Source: an uncultured Flavobacteriales bacterium (GTDB taxonomy: Bacteria > Bacteroidota > Bacteroidia > Flavobacteriales > Crocinitomicaceae). From it: a stretch of DNA of 34,708 bases. Shown piece after piece: positions 23,464 through 32,999 of this stretch (the stretch's first letter is position 1; every line of letters starts with the position of its first letter). The notes under the pieces are model-generated. The model was not told the origin of the DNA and did not search any database. It saw only the letters and a list, made by a program, of their open reading frames with translations. The DNA lies in NCBI GenBank assembly GCA_946478775.1, contig CAMLDR010000023.1, positions 1 to 34,708 on the forward strand, written 5' to 3'. Position numbers and translations under genes: made by a program.

Positions 23464-25623
23464 ATGCGGTTTCAACCGATTAAGCAATTTAACACCATCC
23501 TCCAGCAGGAATACCTGGAACCCACTATTAGCTGGTCCATCCGAGTGGTTTTGGCGTTAAATGTTCCCCTGATCGTCTTTCCGCTTTTTCTGGGTTTTTC
23601 CTATCACATCATTTGGGCAGCTTTCGGAGCCTATATGCTCACTTTGATCGATTACAGAGGTTCGCACTACAAAAAAATGCTCATCCAGCTGGTAGAAGCT
23701 GTTTTGATCCTGATTGCTGCAATACTGGGAATGAACATTGGAAGTTCAGTAATACTTGCTGTATCCGGAATGCTCGTAATTGGCGTGTTTGCTGCTTTGA
23801 TCCGGAATTGGAGCGATTACGGCTCTACCATCGGTGTTGGAGTCGGGTTCTTTTACCTCTTCGGAATTTCAAATCCTACCACCTTCCCCGAATCATTGGT
23901 TTACGGAAAATACATTCTGTTTGGAGCAATTTGGGCAGTTGCCATCATCTTTTTGTCCTTTCCCTTTTCAGCATCCAATCCTTTAAGAAGATCGGTGGCT
24001 ACTATCTGGAAACGCAATACCGATTATCTGGATGCACTGATCCAGCAGTTTCTGGAGCCGGATGCCAAAGCAGATTTTTTAAAAATAACAGCCAAAGAAA
24101 TCGAAATTCGCAGTGCCGTAGACAAATCCATCGAGTTATTCAACCGGCGAAATGAAAACTCCCGATTCCAGGCAGAACATTACGATCAAATGATCGAGAT
24201 CCGGAAATCTGCGGCCTATTTCGGGGCTAGCATCAAATTATTGCACGAAGAATTGGATTCCATTAAGAACGAACCCGTTTTGGTCCAGAACCGTTCCATT
24301 CTCTATAAAACACTTTCCGCTTTGTCGCAGGCCTCTGCCCGCCTTTCCATTGTAATTTTTACTTTTCGCGGGGAAGATTTGACCATGGCAAAAGTGCGCA
24401 TCAAACGGTTTGAGATCGCAGCGGGTATCTTAAAGGAAAATCTCCAAAACCAGGAGTTGTCCGAAGACCACAAATTGATCCTCAATCAGTTCATCGTCAG
24501 TTTGAACCAATGCCAGCAATTCATGGAAAATGCCGTTCAGCTGATGGACCAAAAGCTAAACTTCAAACGCAGTAATTACTTTGAGAACTATAAGCTGTCA
24601 TTCAATCATTTCATTGCCGGCTTGCAGCCCCGGGTGCTCTTTCAGATCGTTCGGGAAATTTTCAACTTTGATTCCCAGCAGTTTAAATACGCCCTACGTG
24701 TTGGTTTGGGACTCGCGCTTTCCGTTTTCATTTTCAAATTCTTCAAAATAGATCACGGCCACTGGATAGCACTGACACTGCTTATTGTGATCCAGCCTTA
24801 TTACGGAGCCACCCGAAAAAAAGGGTTCGAACGGATTATCGGTACAGTAGCCGGAATTGTAATTGGTGGCGCAATTATGCTTCTCCCTATCAAACACGAG
24901 CAATTTGTCGTAATCCTGATCTTCATTTCCTTCTTCGTTGCTTATTACCTGCGAAACAATTACAAAGTCGGGGTATTCTTTGTCACCATCATGCTGGTGG
25001 TAATGATGCAGCTGTCCCAACAAGGTACCTGGGATTTGATCTGGTGGAGAGTACTTTCCACTTTGATCGGTTCTGCCCTGGCAATCCTGATCAGCTTCGC
25101 CTTTTGGCCCATTTGGGAGAAACAGCGCTTCCCGGCCCTGCTGAACAGTTCATTCAATCAGAATTTATTCTTCCTCAACCAGGTGATCCTGAATTATCAG
25201 AAAAAACTTCCTGTGGGAATTACCTGGCACAAAAGCCGGCGTTTGAGTGAAGCCGCAAACAACAACTTATTTGCCTGCATTCAGCGTATGTATGAAGAAC
25301 CACAGGCTCACCAGCGACAAATTGATGTCCACTTTGCCAAAGTAGGATCCAATATCCGTATTTCACGCGAAATTACCAGTTTGGCTTTTGCTTTGGAGAA
25401 AGAAACTTCAGGCAAACTGGATGAGATCCTGAACGATTACACGGAAGCAATCCAGGTTATTTTCTATCAGTTCATCCAGCACGAAAAAGAAATGGATTTC
25501 AAACCACTGAAAGAAATTCTTCAACATCCGATTTTTGAAGAAAACCAGCAGTTCCAGGCAATACAGGTAGATTTGGAGAAGATAGTGTTTGAGCTGGAAG
25601 CTTTGAAGGCATTCAGAGGTTAA
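23464..25623 (+). CDS. FUSC-family inner-membrane protein (YccS-like)
   Basis: This 719-residue protein has two membrane bundles. The first is about residues 25-175 (VVLALNVPLIVFPLFLGFSYHIIWAAFGAYMLTL ... AIWAVAIIFLSFPF). The second is about 405-548 and has the FUSC signature VIQPYYGATRKKGFERIIGTVAGIVIGG. Between and after them are long helical cytoplasmic regions. FUSC proteins (fusaric-acid resistance/aromatic acid efflux, YccS) are thought to act in efflux of aromatic or polyamine-like compounds; the substrate here is unknown. No partner membrane-fusion gene is adjacent. ATG 23464 is preferred over TTG 23443 because the latter would overlap the -7 box. Confidence 0.85.
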   Translation: MRFQPIKQFNTILQQEYLEPTISWSIRVVLALNVPLIVFPLFLGFSYHIIWAAFGAYMLTLIDYRGSHYKKMLIQLVEAVLILIAAILGMNIGSSVILAVSGMLVIGVFAALIRNWSDYGSTIGVGVGFFYLFGISNPTTFPESLVYGKYILFGAIWAVAIIFLSFPFSASNPLRRSVATIWKRNTDYLDALIQQFLEPDAKADFLKITAKEIEIRSAVDKSIELFNRRNENSRFQAEHYDQMIEIRKSAAYFGASIKLLHEELDSIKNEPVLVQNRSILYKTLSALSQASARLSIVIFTFRGEDLTMAKVRIKRFEIAAGILKENLQNQELSEDHKLILNQFIVSLNQCQQFMENAVQLMDQKLNFKRSNYFENYKLSFNHFIAGLQPRVLFQIVREIFNFDSQQFKYALRVGLGLALSVFIFKFFKIDHGHWIALTLLIVIQPYYGATRKKGFERIIGTVAGIVIGGAIMLLPIKHEQFVVILIFISFFVAYYLRNNYKVGVFFVTIMLVVMMQLSQQGTWDLIWWRVLSTLIGSALAILISFAFWPIWEKQRFPALLNSSFNQNLFFLNQVILNYQKKLPVGITWHKSRRLSEAANNNLFACIQRMYEEPQAHQRQIDVHFAKVGSNIRISREITSLAFALEKETSGKLDEILNDYTEAIQVIFYQFIQHEKEMDFKPLKEILQHPIFEENQQFQAIQVDLEKIVFELEALKAFRG

Positions 25624-25624
25624 T

Positions 25625-25658
25625 GGAGAATTTAAAATTTTAAATCTTACTCCTTTTT
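25625..25658. terminator. Weak AT-rich hairpin after the FUSC gene
   Basis: GGAG (25625-25628) and CTCC enclose the palindrome ATTTAAAATTTTAAAT, followed by TTTTT. It lies just after the FUSC stop and before the convergent bioA end. Stem stability is low, so this is only a possible terminator. Confidence 0.35.
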
Positions 25659-25682
25659 CAATTTTCCATTGTCAATTTTCAA

Positions 25683-26963
25683 TTACAGACTATCCAAAAA
25701 ATTCAGCAAAACCACATGCAATTTATCCAGTTCCTCTTCCGAAATACAGTAAGGTGGATTCAGGTATAAAACATTTCCAAGCGGACGGATCAAACAGCCG
25801 TTTTCCAGGAAAAAATCATATGCTGTATCGCGGATGGAAGAAAAATAGTTGTTCCCTTCTCCTGTTTCTACTTCGAAACGCAAAATGGTACCACACAAAC
25901 CAATCTCTTTGACTTTGGAATGGGTTTTCAATGCTTCAATAAAATACCGGTGGCGCTCTTCAATCCATTCGATCGAATCCCAGGTTTCAGGTTGTTCAAA
26001 TAAATCCAGGCTGGCATTTGCAACAGCACAGGCCATGGCACTTCCGGTAAAAGAATGTCCGTGAAGCAAAGCTTTAGCAGTTTCCGGATGCAAAAAAGCG
26101 TTATAAATTTCATCCGTCGCAACCGTTAACCCCAAAGGAAGAATTCCTCCGGTCAGGCCTTTCGACAAGCAAATAATGTCAGGCTCCTGTTCACAAAAAT
26201 TATGGGCGAACAATTTCCCCGTCCGTCCCCAGGCCGTCATCACTTCGTCAAAAATGACCAAAGCGTGGTACTTTTTAGCCAAAGTTGTAAAGGCATCCAG
26301 CCAGGTGGAATCGTACATCCGCATTCCCGCTGATCCCTGCACCAAAGGCTCTACGATCACAGCAGCAACCTCACCCGTTTGCAGGATTTGTTCGGCTTGT
26401 ATCAAAGCCCGGCTTCTCGCTTCATCTTTCGGGAAATCAATGAAATCCACATCAAAGAACAAATGCTCAAAAGGCTTGTTGAAAGAACCACGCTGACCAA
26501 TCGACATGGCACCAAAAGTATCTCCGTGATAAGCTCCATCAATTGCAATAATGCGGTTTTTTGGTTCGTTCTTGTTGTACCAATACTGAAAAGCCATTTT
26601 CAAAGCAACTTCAACGGCAGTCGAACCATCGTCGGAGAAAAACACTTTTTCCAGTTTATCAGGAAGTAAGGAAGTGATGCGATCTGCCAGTTTAATAGCC
26701 TGCGGATGCGTTGCTCCTGCGAAGATCACATGATCGAGTTGGGAAAATTGTTCCGTCAAAGCCTGCCCCAAATAAGGATGACCATGTCCGTGAACATTTA
26801 CCCACCAGGATGAATTGGCATCAATATAGGTTTTTCCGTTCGAATCGAAAAGTGTGCTTGCTTCTGCTCTTACAATATGCAAGGGCTCTTTCGCTGTCTG
26901 CATTTGCGTAAACGGATGCCAAACGTGTTTTTTGTCTTTTTCTAAGCTAGTTGCTCTATCCAT
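25683..26963 (-). CDS. bioA: Adenosylmethionine-8-amino-7-oxononanoate aminotransferase
   Basis: This 426-residue PLP enzyme of biotin synthesis converts 7-keto-8-aminopelargonate to 7,8-diaminopelargonate using S-adenosylmethionine as amino donor. Diagnostic parts are HVWHPFTQM (13-21), IDANSSWWVNVHGHGHP (47-63), SDDGSTAVEVALKMAFQYW (110-128), D239 in LVIFDEVMTAWGRTGK and the Schiff-base lysine K268 in CLSKGLTGGILPLGLT. It begins inside the 3' end of bioD (22-base overlap), so both come from one transcript and are translationally coupled. Length is normal for BioA. Confidence 0.94.
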   Translation of the reverse strand: MDRATSLEKDKKHVWHPFTQMQTAKEPLHIVRAEASTLFDSNGKTYIDANSSWWVNVHGHGHPYLGQALTEQFSQLDHVIFAGATHPQAIKLADRITSLLPDKLEKVFFSDDGSTAVEVALKMAFQYWYNKNEPKNRIIAIDGAYHGDTFGAMSIGQRGSFNKPFEHLFFDVDFIDFPKDEARSRALIQAEQILQTGEVAAVIVEPLVQGSAGMRMYDSTWLDAFTTLAKKYHALVIFDEVMTAWGRTGKLFAHNFCEQEPDIICLSKGLTGGILPLGLTVATDEIYNAFLHPETAKALLHGHSFTGSAMACAVANASLDLFEQPETWDSIEWIEERHRYFIEALKTHSKVKEIGLCGTILRFEVETGEGNNYFSSIRDTAYDFFLENGCLIRPLGNVLYLNPPYCISEEELDKLHVVLLNFLDSL

Positions 26964-27556
26964 AATTTGGCAGCTTGTTGGATGCTTTCTTTTGAAAATT
27001 CAGTCAATTCCGGAATCCTTGTGATTGGAAGATCGGGAAAATGGTTGTGATATATCCGCTCTGACGCTTCATTGGGTTCCCCATTCACAATCAGACCTGC
27101 AATGGGAATTTCCCGCGACATCAGTGCATTCAATGTCAGTAGCGTATGATTGATGCTCCCCAAGTAATGTTTTGTAACCACATAAACCGGGATTTCCCAC
27201 AATTGAAAGATGTCGATGTAGCACAATCCTTCATCATTCAGCGGAACCATCACACCTCCTGCTCCTTCAATAATTGTTCGTTTGGAGAAATCAGGCAAAT
27301 CGAAATCTTCGTCGCTTAGTTCAACGCCGTCGAGCCGGGCAGCTTCATGGGGCGACATGGCGTGATTCAATAATACATTTGCCGGCAGAACCTTCGTTTC
27401 TGAAGTATGTGACTGGACAAAATCACTGTCCAAAGCATGCAAATCACCAGCCTGAACAGGTTTCCAATAATCGGCTTTTAACGCTTCGCAAAGTACCGCA
27501 CTGACAACAGTTTTTCCTATTTCGGTACCAATTCCTGTTACGACGTATGCATTCAT
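26942..27556 (-). CDS. bioD: Dethiobiotin synthetase
   Basis: This 204-residue ATP-dependent carboxylase closes the ureido ring on diaminopelargonate, directly after the BioA step. The P-loop is GTEIGKT (10-16), and the second nucleotide/substrate motif is IIEGAGGVMVPL (near 96). Order bioD-bioA on the minus strand with a 22-base overlap is consistent with one unit. A clear purine-rich Shine-Dalgarno GGAAGGAGAG lies just upstream (27562-27571), unlike most genes here. bioF, bioC, bioH and bioB are not in the window. Confidence 0.92.
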   Translation of the reverse strand: MNAYVVTGIGTEIGKTVVSAVLCEALKADYWKPVQAGDLHALDSDFVQSHTSETKVLPANVLLNHAMSPHEAARLDGVELSDEDFDLPDFSKRTIIEGAGGVMVPLNDEGLCYIDIFQLWEIPVYVVTKHYLGSINHTLLTLNALMSREIPIAGLIVNGEPNEASERIYHNHFPDLPITRIPELTEFSKESIQQAAKLWIEQLA

Positions 27557-27560
27557 GGTT

Positions 27561-27572
27561 TCTCTCCTTCCA
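27561..27572 (-). promoter_or_regulatory. Strong Shine-Dalgarno before bioD
   Basis: On the minus strand, GGAAGGAGAGA stands about 5-6 bases before the bioD ATG (27556). Strong SD motifs are rare in Bacteroidota, and none of the neighbouring starts that I inspected has one this clear. Confidence 0.55.
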
Positions 27573-27599
27573 ATAGTTGTTTATTCCAAACTGAAAAGT

Positions 27600-28037
27600 C
27601 TAGGTTGGAATACTTGTAATAATCCACTTCCCATCAATCAATTGCACTTCAGCAGTATCTATCCCATCTTCAGATTTGCCGTTCATCTCAATTTTAAAGT
27701 AAATCTTTACATAAAATTTGCCTGGTGCATATTCCGATTTACTTACCAGGTGGAAATTTGTGATGGTCCATTGATCATACTTTTCCAGTTTATGAACAAT
27801 TTGTTCATCCCATTCTCCAAGAGGCAAAAAAACGTTCATCCATTCCCAGTCCTTTCGAATTCGCGAGGCATAAAAGTAATTCAGTACGGATTCCAATGTG
27901 TTTTCATAACTCATATACGCGGACGCATTTTGAGTAGTTATAACCGGAGCAGGTTCAATTTTAGTATAAACGCGTTCGGTCTGAGAAAATGAAAGAGTTG
28001 TCAGAACCGTTAGCAAGAATGTTAGAAATAGCTTCAT
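27600..28037 (-). CDS. Small secreted protein, NTF2/SnoaL-like style, function unknown
   Basis: This 145-residue protein has a signal peptide (MKLFLTFLLTVLTTLSFSQ). Helix NTLESVLNYFYASRIRKDWEWMNVFLP, then alternating strands (WTITNFHLVSKSEY, GKFYVKIYFKIEMNGK, TAEVQLIDGKWIITSIPT), has the arrangement of small NTF2-like or lumazine-binding domains. I cannot tie it to a family. It lies 43 bases upstream of bioD on the same strand and 38 bases after the end of pheT, so it may be part of the same transcript as either. Function unknown. Confidence 0.65.
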   Translation of the reverse strand: MKLFLTFLLTVLTTLSFSQTERVYTKIEPAPVITTQNASAYMSYENTLESVLNYFYASRIRKDWEWMNVFLPLGEWDEQIVHKLEKYDQWTITNFHLVSKSEYAPGKFYVKIYFKIEMNGKSEDGIDTAEVQLIDGKWIITSIPT

Positions 28038-28075
28038 CCGAAAGAATTTACCTTAAGTTACAAAATCAATTGTTC

Positions 28076-30508
28076 TTATCTCAACTCAGCTCCCAATTGT
28101 TTTTCCAATTCCGAACGAATGGAGTTCATAATTCCATCTACCTGTGTATCTTTCAAAGTTTGTTCGCTATCCTGGAACGTGAATGAAACTGCGTATGATT
28201 TCTTGCCTTCCGGCAGGTTCTTCCCTTCGTAAACATCGAATAAACCAACTCTTTGAAGGATTTTCTTATCGACCTTTTTGGCAATCTGCTCAATCTCAGC
28301 AAATCTTACTTTTGAATCCAGCAATAAAGAGAAATCACGACGAACTTCGAATGTTTTAGGCAATTCCTTGTACTGGACTTTCGCCAGTTTTAAAGAATCC
28401 AAAACAGCATCCCAATCCAGGTCAGCAACAAAAACGTCTTGTTTTACTCCAAAATGCTTCTTCACTTTCCGGTTTACCCAACCAATAGTCCCCACTACAT
28501 TTTTCAAAATGCGAATTTGGTAACCATCTGCCAAAACGGCCTGTTCTGATAAACTTTCTTCCTGGATAAATGACGCCAAACCTAAACGTTCGAATACATT
28601 TGAAACAATCGCTTTCAGAGTAAACAAAGTAGATTTCTCCAGTTTTTGCGCCCACGATTCCTGCTGCTTATTTCCCGTCATCAGGATCAACAAACGCTTG
28701 TTTTCTGAGTAAATATCGTTTTCGAATGAATAGGTCTTACCAAATTCAAACAAACGCAGGTCCGGGTTTTGGCGGTTCTGATTGTGGGCAACCGTTTCCA
28801 TTCCCTGGAATAATAAACTCTGGCGCATCACTCCCAAATCCTGGCTTAACGGGTTCAGCATCGTTACTGCTTTCGCAACCGGGAACTGATTTCCGCCTAA
28901 TTTTTCTGCGTATTGCGGACTTGTCAAGGAATTGTTCAACATTTCATTGAATCCCATTCCGGCTAAAACTTCTGCCAGGTTTACACCCAAACGTTCCAAA
29001 TCCGGTTTTTGGCTAACAACCAATGAGGTGTTCAGTTTTTCCGGAAGTGGAATGAGATTAAAACCATAAATGCGTAAAACTTCTTCGATCACGTCGATTT
29101 CACGGTCCACATCTATGCGGTAATTCGGAACAGAAAGTTCCAATGCTTCACCGCTTGAGGAAAGCACTTCAAAATCCAGCGAGATCAAAATATTTTTGAT
29201 CACTTCCGGAGCAATTTCATGCCCTAAAAGTTGATTAATTCGATTAAAACGAAGCGTTACTTTGCGTTTTTGAATTGGATTCGGATACAAATCCACCACT
29301 TCCATTCCTACTTTTCCGCCTGCTACTTCCTGAATCAATTGAACAGCTCTTTCCAGTGCATACGGAACCAAATCCACGTCCACTCCTCTTTCGAAACGGA
29401 AACTCGCATCTGTAGACAAGCCGTGTCTTTTGGCTGTTTTACGAACAGATACCGGCTGGAAATATGCTGCTTCTAAAAACACCTCTGTCGTTGAATCAGA
29501 AATTCCCGAATGATTCCCTCCGAAAACCCCGGCAATACACATTGCTTCTTTTTCATTCGCAATGACCAGGTCTTCTTCATGTAATTCACGTTCCACTCCG
29601 TCTAGCGTGATCATCTTCTCTCCCACTTTTGCAGTGCGGACAATGACTTTTCCGTTCACAACTTTTGCATCAAATGCATGCAAAGGAGTTCCCAATTCAC
29701 GCATCACGTAATTGGTTACGTCCACCACATTGTTGATTGGCGACAAACCAACTGCTCGCAATTTATTCTGTAACCACGCCGGAGAAGCTTTTACTGCTAC
29801 TCCGCTTAACGTAATTCCCATATAGCGCGGGCATTTCTCCGTATTCTCAACTGCAACGGAAACAGGCAATTCTGCTTCCTTTACAGGCTTTTTAATTTCT
29901 TTTAGTTTCAGTTTTGCCGAACTTCCTTCGTGACAAGCCATATACGCCAACACGTCACGCGCAACACCCGTATGTCCCATTGCATCTGCCCTGTTCGGAG
30001 TCAAACCGATCTCAATCTGAACATCGCTTTCCAATTCCAGGTATTCTGCCGCCGGAGTTCCGGGTTTTGCACTCGGGTCCAGCACCAAAATTCCATCGTG
30101 ACTTGTTCCCAAACCCAATTCATCCTCTGCACAAAGCATTCCGTGTGATTCTACATCCCGAATTTTGGAAACTTTCATTTTCAAAGGCTCATCCGGTTTC
30201 GGATAGAGAACGGCTCCTACCTGGGCAAGGATCACTTTCTGGCCTACAGCCACATTCGGTGCACCGCAAACAACCTGCAGGATTTCTTTCCCGTTGTTTA
30301 CTTTGGTTACTTTCAATCGGTCAGCATTCGGATGCTGCTCACATTCAATTACTTCAGCAACTACAACTCCTTCCAGTCCTCCTTTCACACTCTCGATCGT
30401 TTCAAATCCTTCCACTTCCAAACCTGTATCTGTTAAAAGCTGATCTAATTGTTCGGGAGATTTATGAACCGGTAAAAACTCGTGTAACCAAGCGGATGAA
30501 ATTTTCAT
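28076..30508 (-). CDS. pheT: Phenylalanyl-tRNA synthetase beta subunit
   Basis: This 810-residue subunit pairs with PheS to charge tRNA-Phe. In order: an N-terminal segment (MKISSAWLHEFLPVHKSPEQLDQLLTDTGLEVEG), the tRNA-binding OB domain (about 42-155, VVAEVIECEQHPNADRLKVTKV), B3/B4 editing region (about 215-395, ARDVLAYMACHEG ... FLEAAYFQPVSVRKTAKRHGLSTDASFRFERGVD), B5 domain (about 405-475), the catalytic-like core and a C-terminal FDX-ACB anticodon domain (about 715-810, FEVRRDFSLLLDSKVRFAEIEQIAK). ATG 30508 is chosen; a 24-codon upstream extension to 30580 would run through promoter-like DNA and is not family-like. The pheS gene is not nearby, as is usual in Bacteroidota. Confidence 0.96.
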   Translation of the reverse strand: MKISSAWLHEFLPVHKSPEQLDQLLTDTGLEVEGFETIESVKGGLEGVVVAEVIECEQHPNADRLKVTKVNNGKEILQVVCGAPNVAVGQKVILAQVGAVLYPKPDEPLKMKVSKIRDVESHGMLCAEDELGLGTSHDGILVLDPSAKPGTPAAEYLELESDVQIEIGLTPNRADAMGHTGVARDVLAYMACHEGSSAKLKLKEIKKPVKEAELPVSVAVENTEKCPRYMGITLSGVAVKASPAWLQNKLRAVGLSPINNVVDVTNYVMRELGTPLHAFDAKVVNGKVIVRTAKVGEKMITLDGVERELHEEDLVIANEKEAMCIAGVFGGNHSGISDSTTEVFLEAAYFQPVSVRKTAKRHGLSTDASFRFERGVDVDLVPYALERAVQLIQEVAGGKVGMEVVDLYPNPIQKRKVTLRFNRINQLLGHEIAPEVIKNILISLDFEVLSSSGEALELSVPNYRIDVDREIDVIEEVLRIYGFNLIPLPEKLNTSLVVSQKPDLERLGVNLAEVLAGMGFNEMLNNSLTSPQYAEKLGGNQFPVAKAVTMLNPLSQDLGVMRQSLLFQGMETVAHNQNRQNPDLRLFEFGKTYSFENDIYSENKRLLILMTGNKQQESWAQKLEKSTLFTLKAIVSNVFERLGLASFIQEESLSEQAVLADGYQIRILKNVVGTIGWVNRKVKKHFGVKQDVFVADLDWDAVLDSLKLAKVQYKELPKTFEVRRDFSLLLDSKVRFAEIEQIAKKVDKKILQRVGLFDVYEGKNLPEGKKSYAVSFTFQDSEQTLKDTQVDGIMNSIRSELEKQLGAELR

Positions 30509-30529
30509 TGTTGTCTTTTTTTGGAAGTT

Positions 30530-30537
30530 CAAATTTA
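30530..30537 (-). promoter_or_regulatory. Candidate -7 element for pheT (TAAATTTG on the minus strand)
   Basis: TAAATTTG, read on the minus strand, matches TAnnTTTG and lies 21 bases upstream of the pheT ATG (30508). No convincing TTG at -33 spacing. Confidence 0.42.
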
Positions 30538-30605
30538 AGAAAAAGCACAGAAAACGAGGCTTAATTTGACATAAAAGCATTAAATTCGTTCACACTGATT
30601 TTTGA

Positions 30606-32999
30606 ATGAAATCCCTTACAATATTTTTCTTATTTCTATTTGCAATTTCTGCTGCCTGGGGACAGGAAAATGCTACCATTAGCGGTTATATCATCGAAGG
30701 AAGTTCAGGAGAATCGATTATTGGAGGCCAGGTTTTTGTTCCTGGTATTCAAAAAGGGGCTGTGACCAATGAATTCGGATTTTATTCTTTAACGCTTCCG
30801 CTAGGTTCACATCAACTCATTTTTCGTGGGGCAGGTCTTCCAAACGACACTTTAGACATTCAACTGACCAAAGACACCATCATCACTTCCGAATTAGGTA
30901 AAACATTTAAGATCGATGAAGTGGTGGTCAACGCCCGGAAATCAGACAATGTAAATTCAACTAAAATCGGTCAGATTGAACTGGATATGAATCAGATCAA
31001 AAAACTTCCGGCCTTTTTAGGAGAAGTCGATGTGCTGAAAACCATCCAATTGCTCCCGGGGGTTTCTTCCGTGAGTGAAGGAGGCCAGGGATTTTACGTG
31101 CGCGGCGGCGGTCCGGACCAAAACCTGGTTTTATTGGATAATGCGCAGGTCTACAATGCATCCCATTTATTTGGTTTTTTCTCGGTTTTCAATCCGGATG
31201 CCGTAAAAAGCGTCAATCTGATCAAAGGAAGTATGCCTGCAAATTACGGTGGCAGACTTTCATCCGTTTTGGAGGTCAATATGAATGAAGGCAACAATAA
31301 ACGATTCAAAGTTACCGGTGGTTTGGGTCTGATCTCTTCGCGCCTCACCCTGGAAGGTCCTATTGTAAAAGACAAAGGATCCTTTATTGTTTCAGCAAGA
31401 AGAACGTATATTGATCTGTTCATGAAAGCTTTCATCAAAAAGTCCAGTTCTTTTTACGGTTCCAGCTACTATTTCTATGACCTGAATGCGAAATTGAATT
31501 ACCGCTTGGGGCCAAAAGACAAAATCTATCTGAGTGGATATTACGGAAAGGACCTATTCAACTTCGGGAATAAAAAAGAGGACTTTAGCGTAAATATGCC
31601 CTGGGGAAACGGTATCGGTGCTTTGAGATGGAACCACCAGTTCAGCAGTAAATTGTTTATGAACACGACGCTAACGGTCACAGATTACTTATTCAGTTTT
31701 GGCTCAGAACAAGACCAGTTCAAATTTGAATTGAAGTCCGGAATTCGCGATTACGGAGGGAAAGTCGAATTGTCTTATTTCCCGAATACAAGGCATTCCA
31801 TCAAAATGGGAGTCGATTATTTGTACCACACTTTTACCCCAACCAGCGTTTCTGCTTCCCAGGACGAAGTAGTTTTCGACACCGGCCTGGCTCAAAAATT
31901 ATTCAGTCATGAATCCGGTATTTACGTCCAGGACGAAGTGGACATTGCTTCCTGGCTGCGCGTAAATGCGGGAGTCCGGGTAAGTATGTACCAATTCACA
32001 GGTCCTTTCACCCGCTATTATAAAGGTGTCACCGGCCAAACCGATTCGACCAAAACCTACAAAAAAGGAGAAATTATTGAATCCTACTTTGGATTTGAAC
32101 CACGCATTTCTGCCCGCTTCCTGTTGAAAGACAAAAGTTCGATCAAAGCGGGCTTTACTTACAACAATCAATACGTGCACCTGGCAAGTCTGAGTGCGGT
32201 TTCACTTCCTACAGATATTTGGTACCCGACTACAGATAAGGCACGTCCGCAAAAAGGATGGCAGGCAAGTCTGGGTTACTTCCGCAATTTCAACGACAAC
32301 AAATGGGAAACTTCCGTGGAGGTTTACTACAAAAAAATGGAGAATGTCATTGAGTTCAAACAAGGTGCTTTACCTTCCGACAATGTGAATGACAACACCG
32401 ATAATCTGCTGGTTTACGGAACGGGATGGAGTTACGGCGCGGAATTCTTCATCAAACGGACCTTTGGAAAACTAACCGGCTGGATCGGTTATACACTCGC
32501 CCGGTCAGATCGCTACTTCCCGGATTTACAAGACGAGAAATTCCCGGCTAAATATGACCGCAGACACGATCTGACATTGGTTGGAACATACGAATTGAAC
32601 AAACGCTGGACTTTCGGATTTTCATTCATTTATGCTTCCGGAAATACACTGACGCTTCCGAACAGCTGGTATTTCAATAACCAGGACCTGCTTTTCAATT
32701 ACGGACCACGGAATTCTACAAGAATGGCACCCTATCACCGGCTTGACTTATCTGCAACCTGGTATGACAAGCCAACCAAAACGAAGATTGACAAGAAAAC
32801 CGGCGAAAAGATCGAGGTTGTCAAAAAATTCAGACAGAATGTGGCATTCTCGATCTACAATGTTTATAACCGCGCGAATCCTTATTTTTTGTATATTGAT
32901 AACGATGGAAGTATCACTTCAAATGATTTTAAGATATCGGTCAAACAAGTTTCATTATTTCCAATTTTACCCAGCGTCACATGGAATTTCGAGTTTTAA
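30606..32999 (+). CDS. TonB-dependent outer-membrane receptor with carboxypeptidase-regulatory-like N-domain
   Basis: This 797-residue protein has a signal peptide (about 1-19, AAWGQ). A CarboxypepD_reg-like beta-sandwich spans about 22-105 (ATISGYIIEGSSGESIIGGQVFVPG). The plug follows (about 125-230, FLGEVDVLKTIQLLPGVSSVSEGGQGFYVRGGGPDQNLVLLDNAQVYNASHLFG). The rest is the 22-stranded barrel, ending in the aromatic strand SVTWNFEF. Such receptors import ligands energised by TonB. The partner lipoprotein (DUF4249) starts inside its 3' end (19-base overlap). The ligand is unknown; the receptor-DUF4249 pairing is common in Bacteroidota and differs from the SusC/SusD pairing. Confidence 0.93.
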   Translation: MKSLTIFFLFLFAISAAWGQENATISGYIIEGSSGESIIGGQVFVPGIQKGAVTNEFGFYSLTLPLGSHQLIFRGAGLPNDTLDIQLTKDTIITSELGKTFKIDEVVVNARKSDNVNSTKIGQIELDMNQIKKLPAFLGEVDVLKTIQLLPGVSSVSEGGQGFYVRGGGPDQNLVLLDNAQVYNASHLFGFFSVFNPDAVKSVNLIKGSMPANYGGRLSSVLEVNMNEGNNKRFKVTGGLGLISSRLTLEGPIVKDKGSFIVSARRTYIDLFMKAFIKKSSSFYGSSYYFYDLNAKLNYRLGPKDKIYLSGYYGKDLFNFGNKKEDFSVNMPWGNGIGALRWNHQFSSKLFMNTTLTVTDYLFSFGSEQDQFKFELKSGIRDYGGKVELSYFPNTRHSIKMGVDYLYHTFTPTSVSASQDEVVFDTGLAQKLFSHESGIYVQDEVDIASWLRVNAGVRVSMYQFTGPFTRYYKGVTGQTDSTKTYKKGEIIESYFGFEPRISARFLLKDKSSIKAGFTYNNQYVHLASLSAVSLPTDIWYPTTDKARPQKGWQASLGYFRNFNDNKWETSVEVYYKKMENVIEFKQGALPSDNVNDNTDNLLVYGTGWSYGAEFFIKRTFGKLTGWIGYTLARSDRYFPDLQDEKFPAKYDRRHDLTLVGTYELNKRWTFGFSFIYASGNTLTLPNSWYFNNQDLLFNYGPRNSTRMAPYHRLDLSATWYDKPTKTKIDKKTGEKIEVVKKFRQNVAFSIYNVYNRANPYFLYIDNDGSITSNDFKISVKQVSLFPILPSVTWNFEF

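Noticed and set aside
29914..30564. Forward frame of 216 codons opposite pheT
   Set aside because: It lies wholly opposite conserved pheT domains and has a Pro/His/Ser-rich composition with no domain.
30509..30580. Twenty-four-codon N-terminal extension of PheT
   Set aside because: PheT proteins begin with MKISxxWL; the extension is hydrophobic, unrelated, and overlaps a -7 box.
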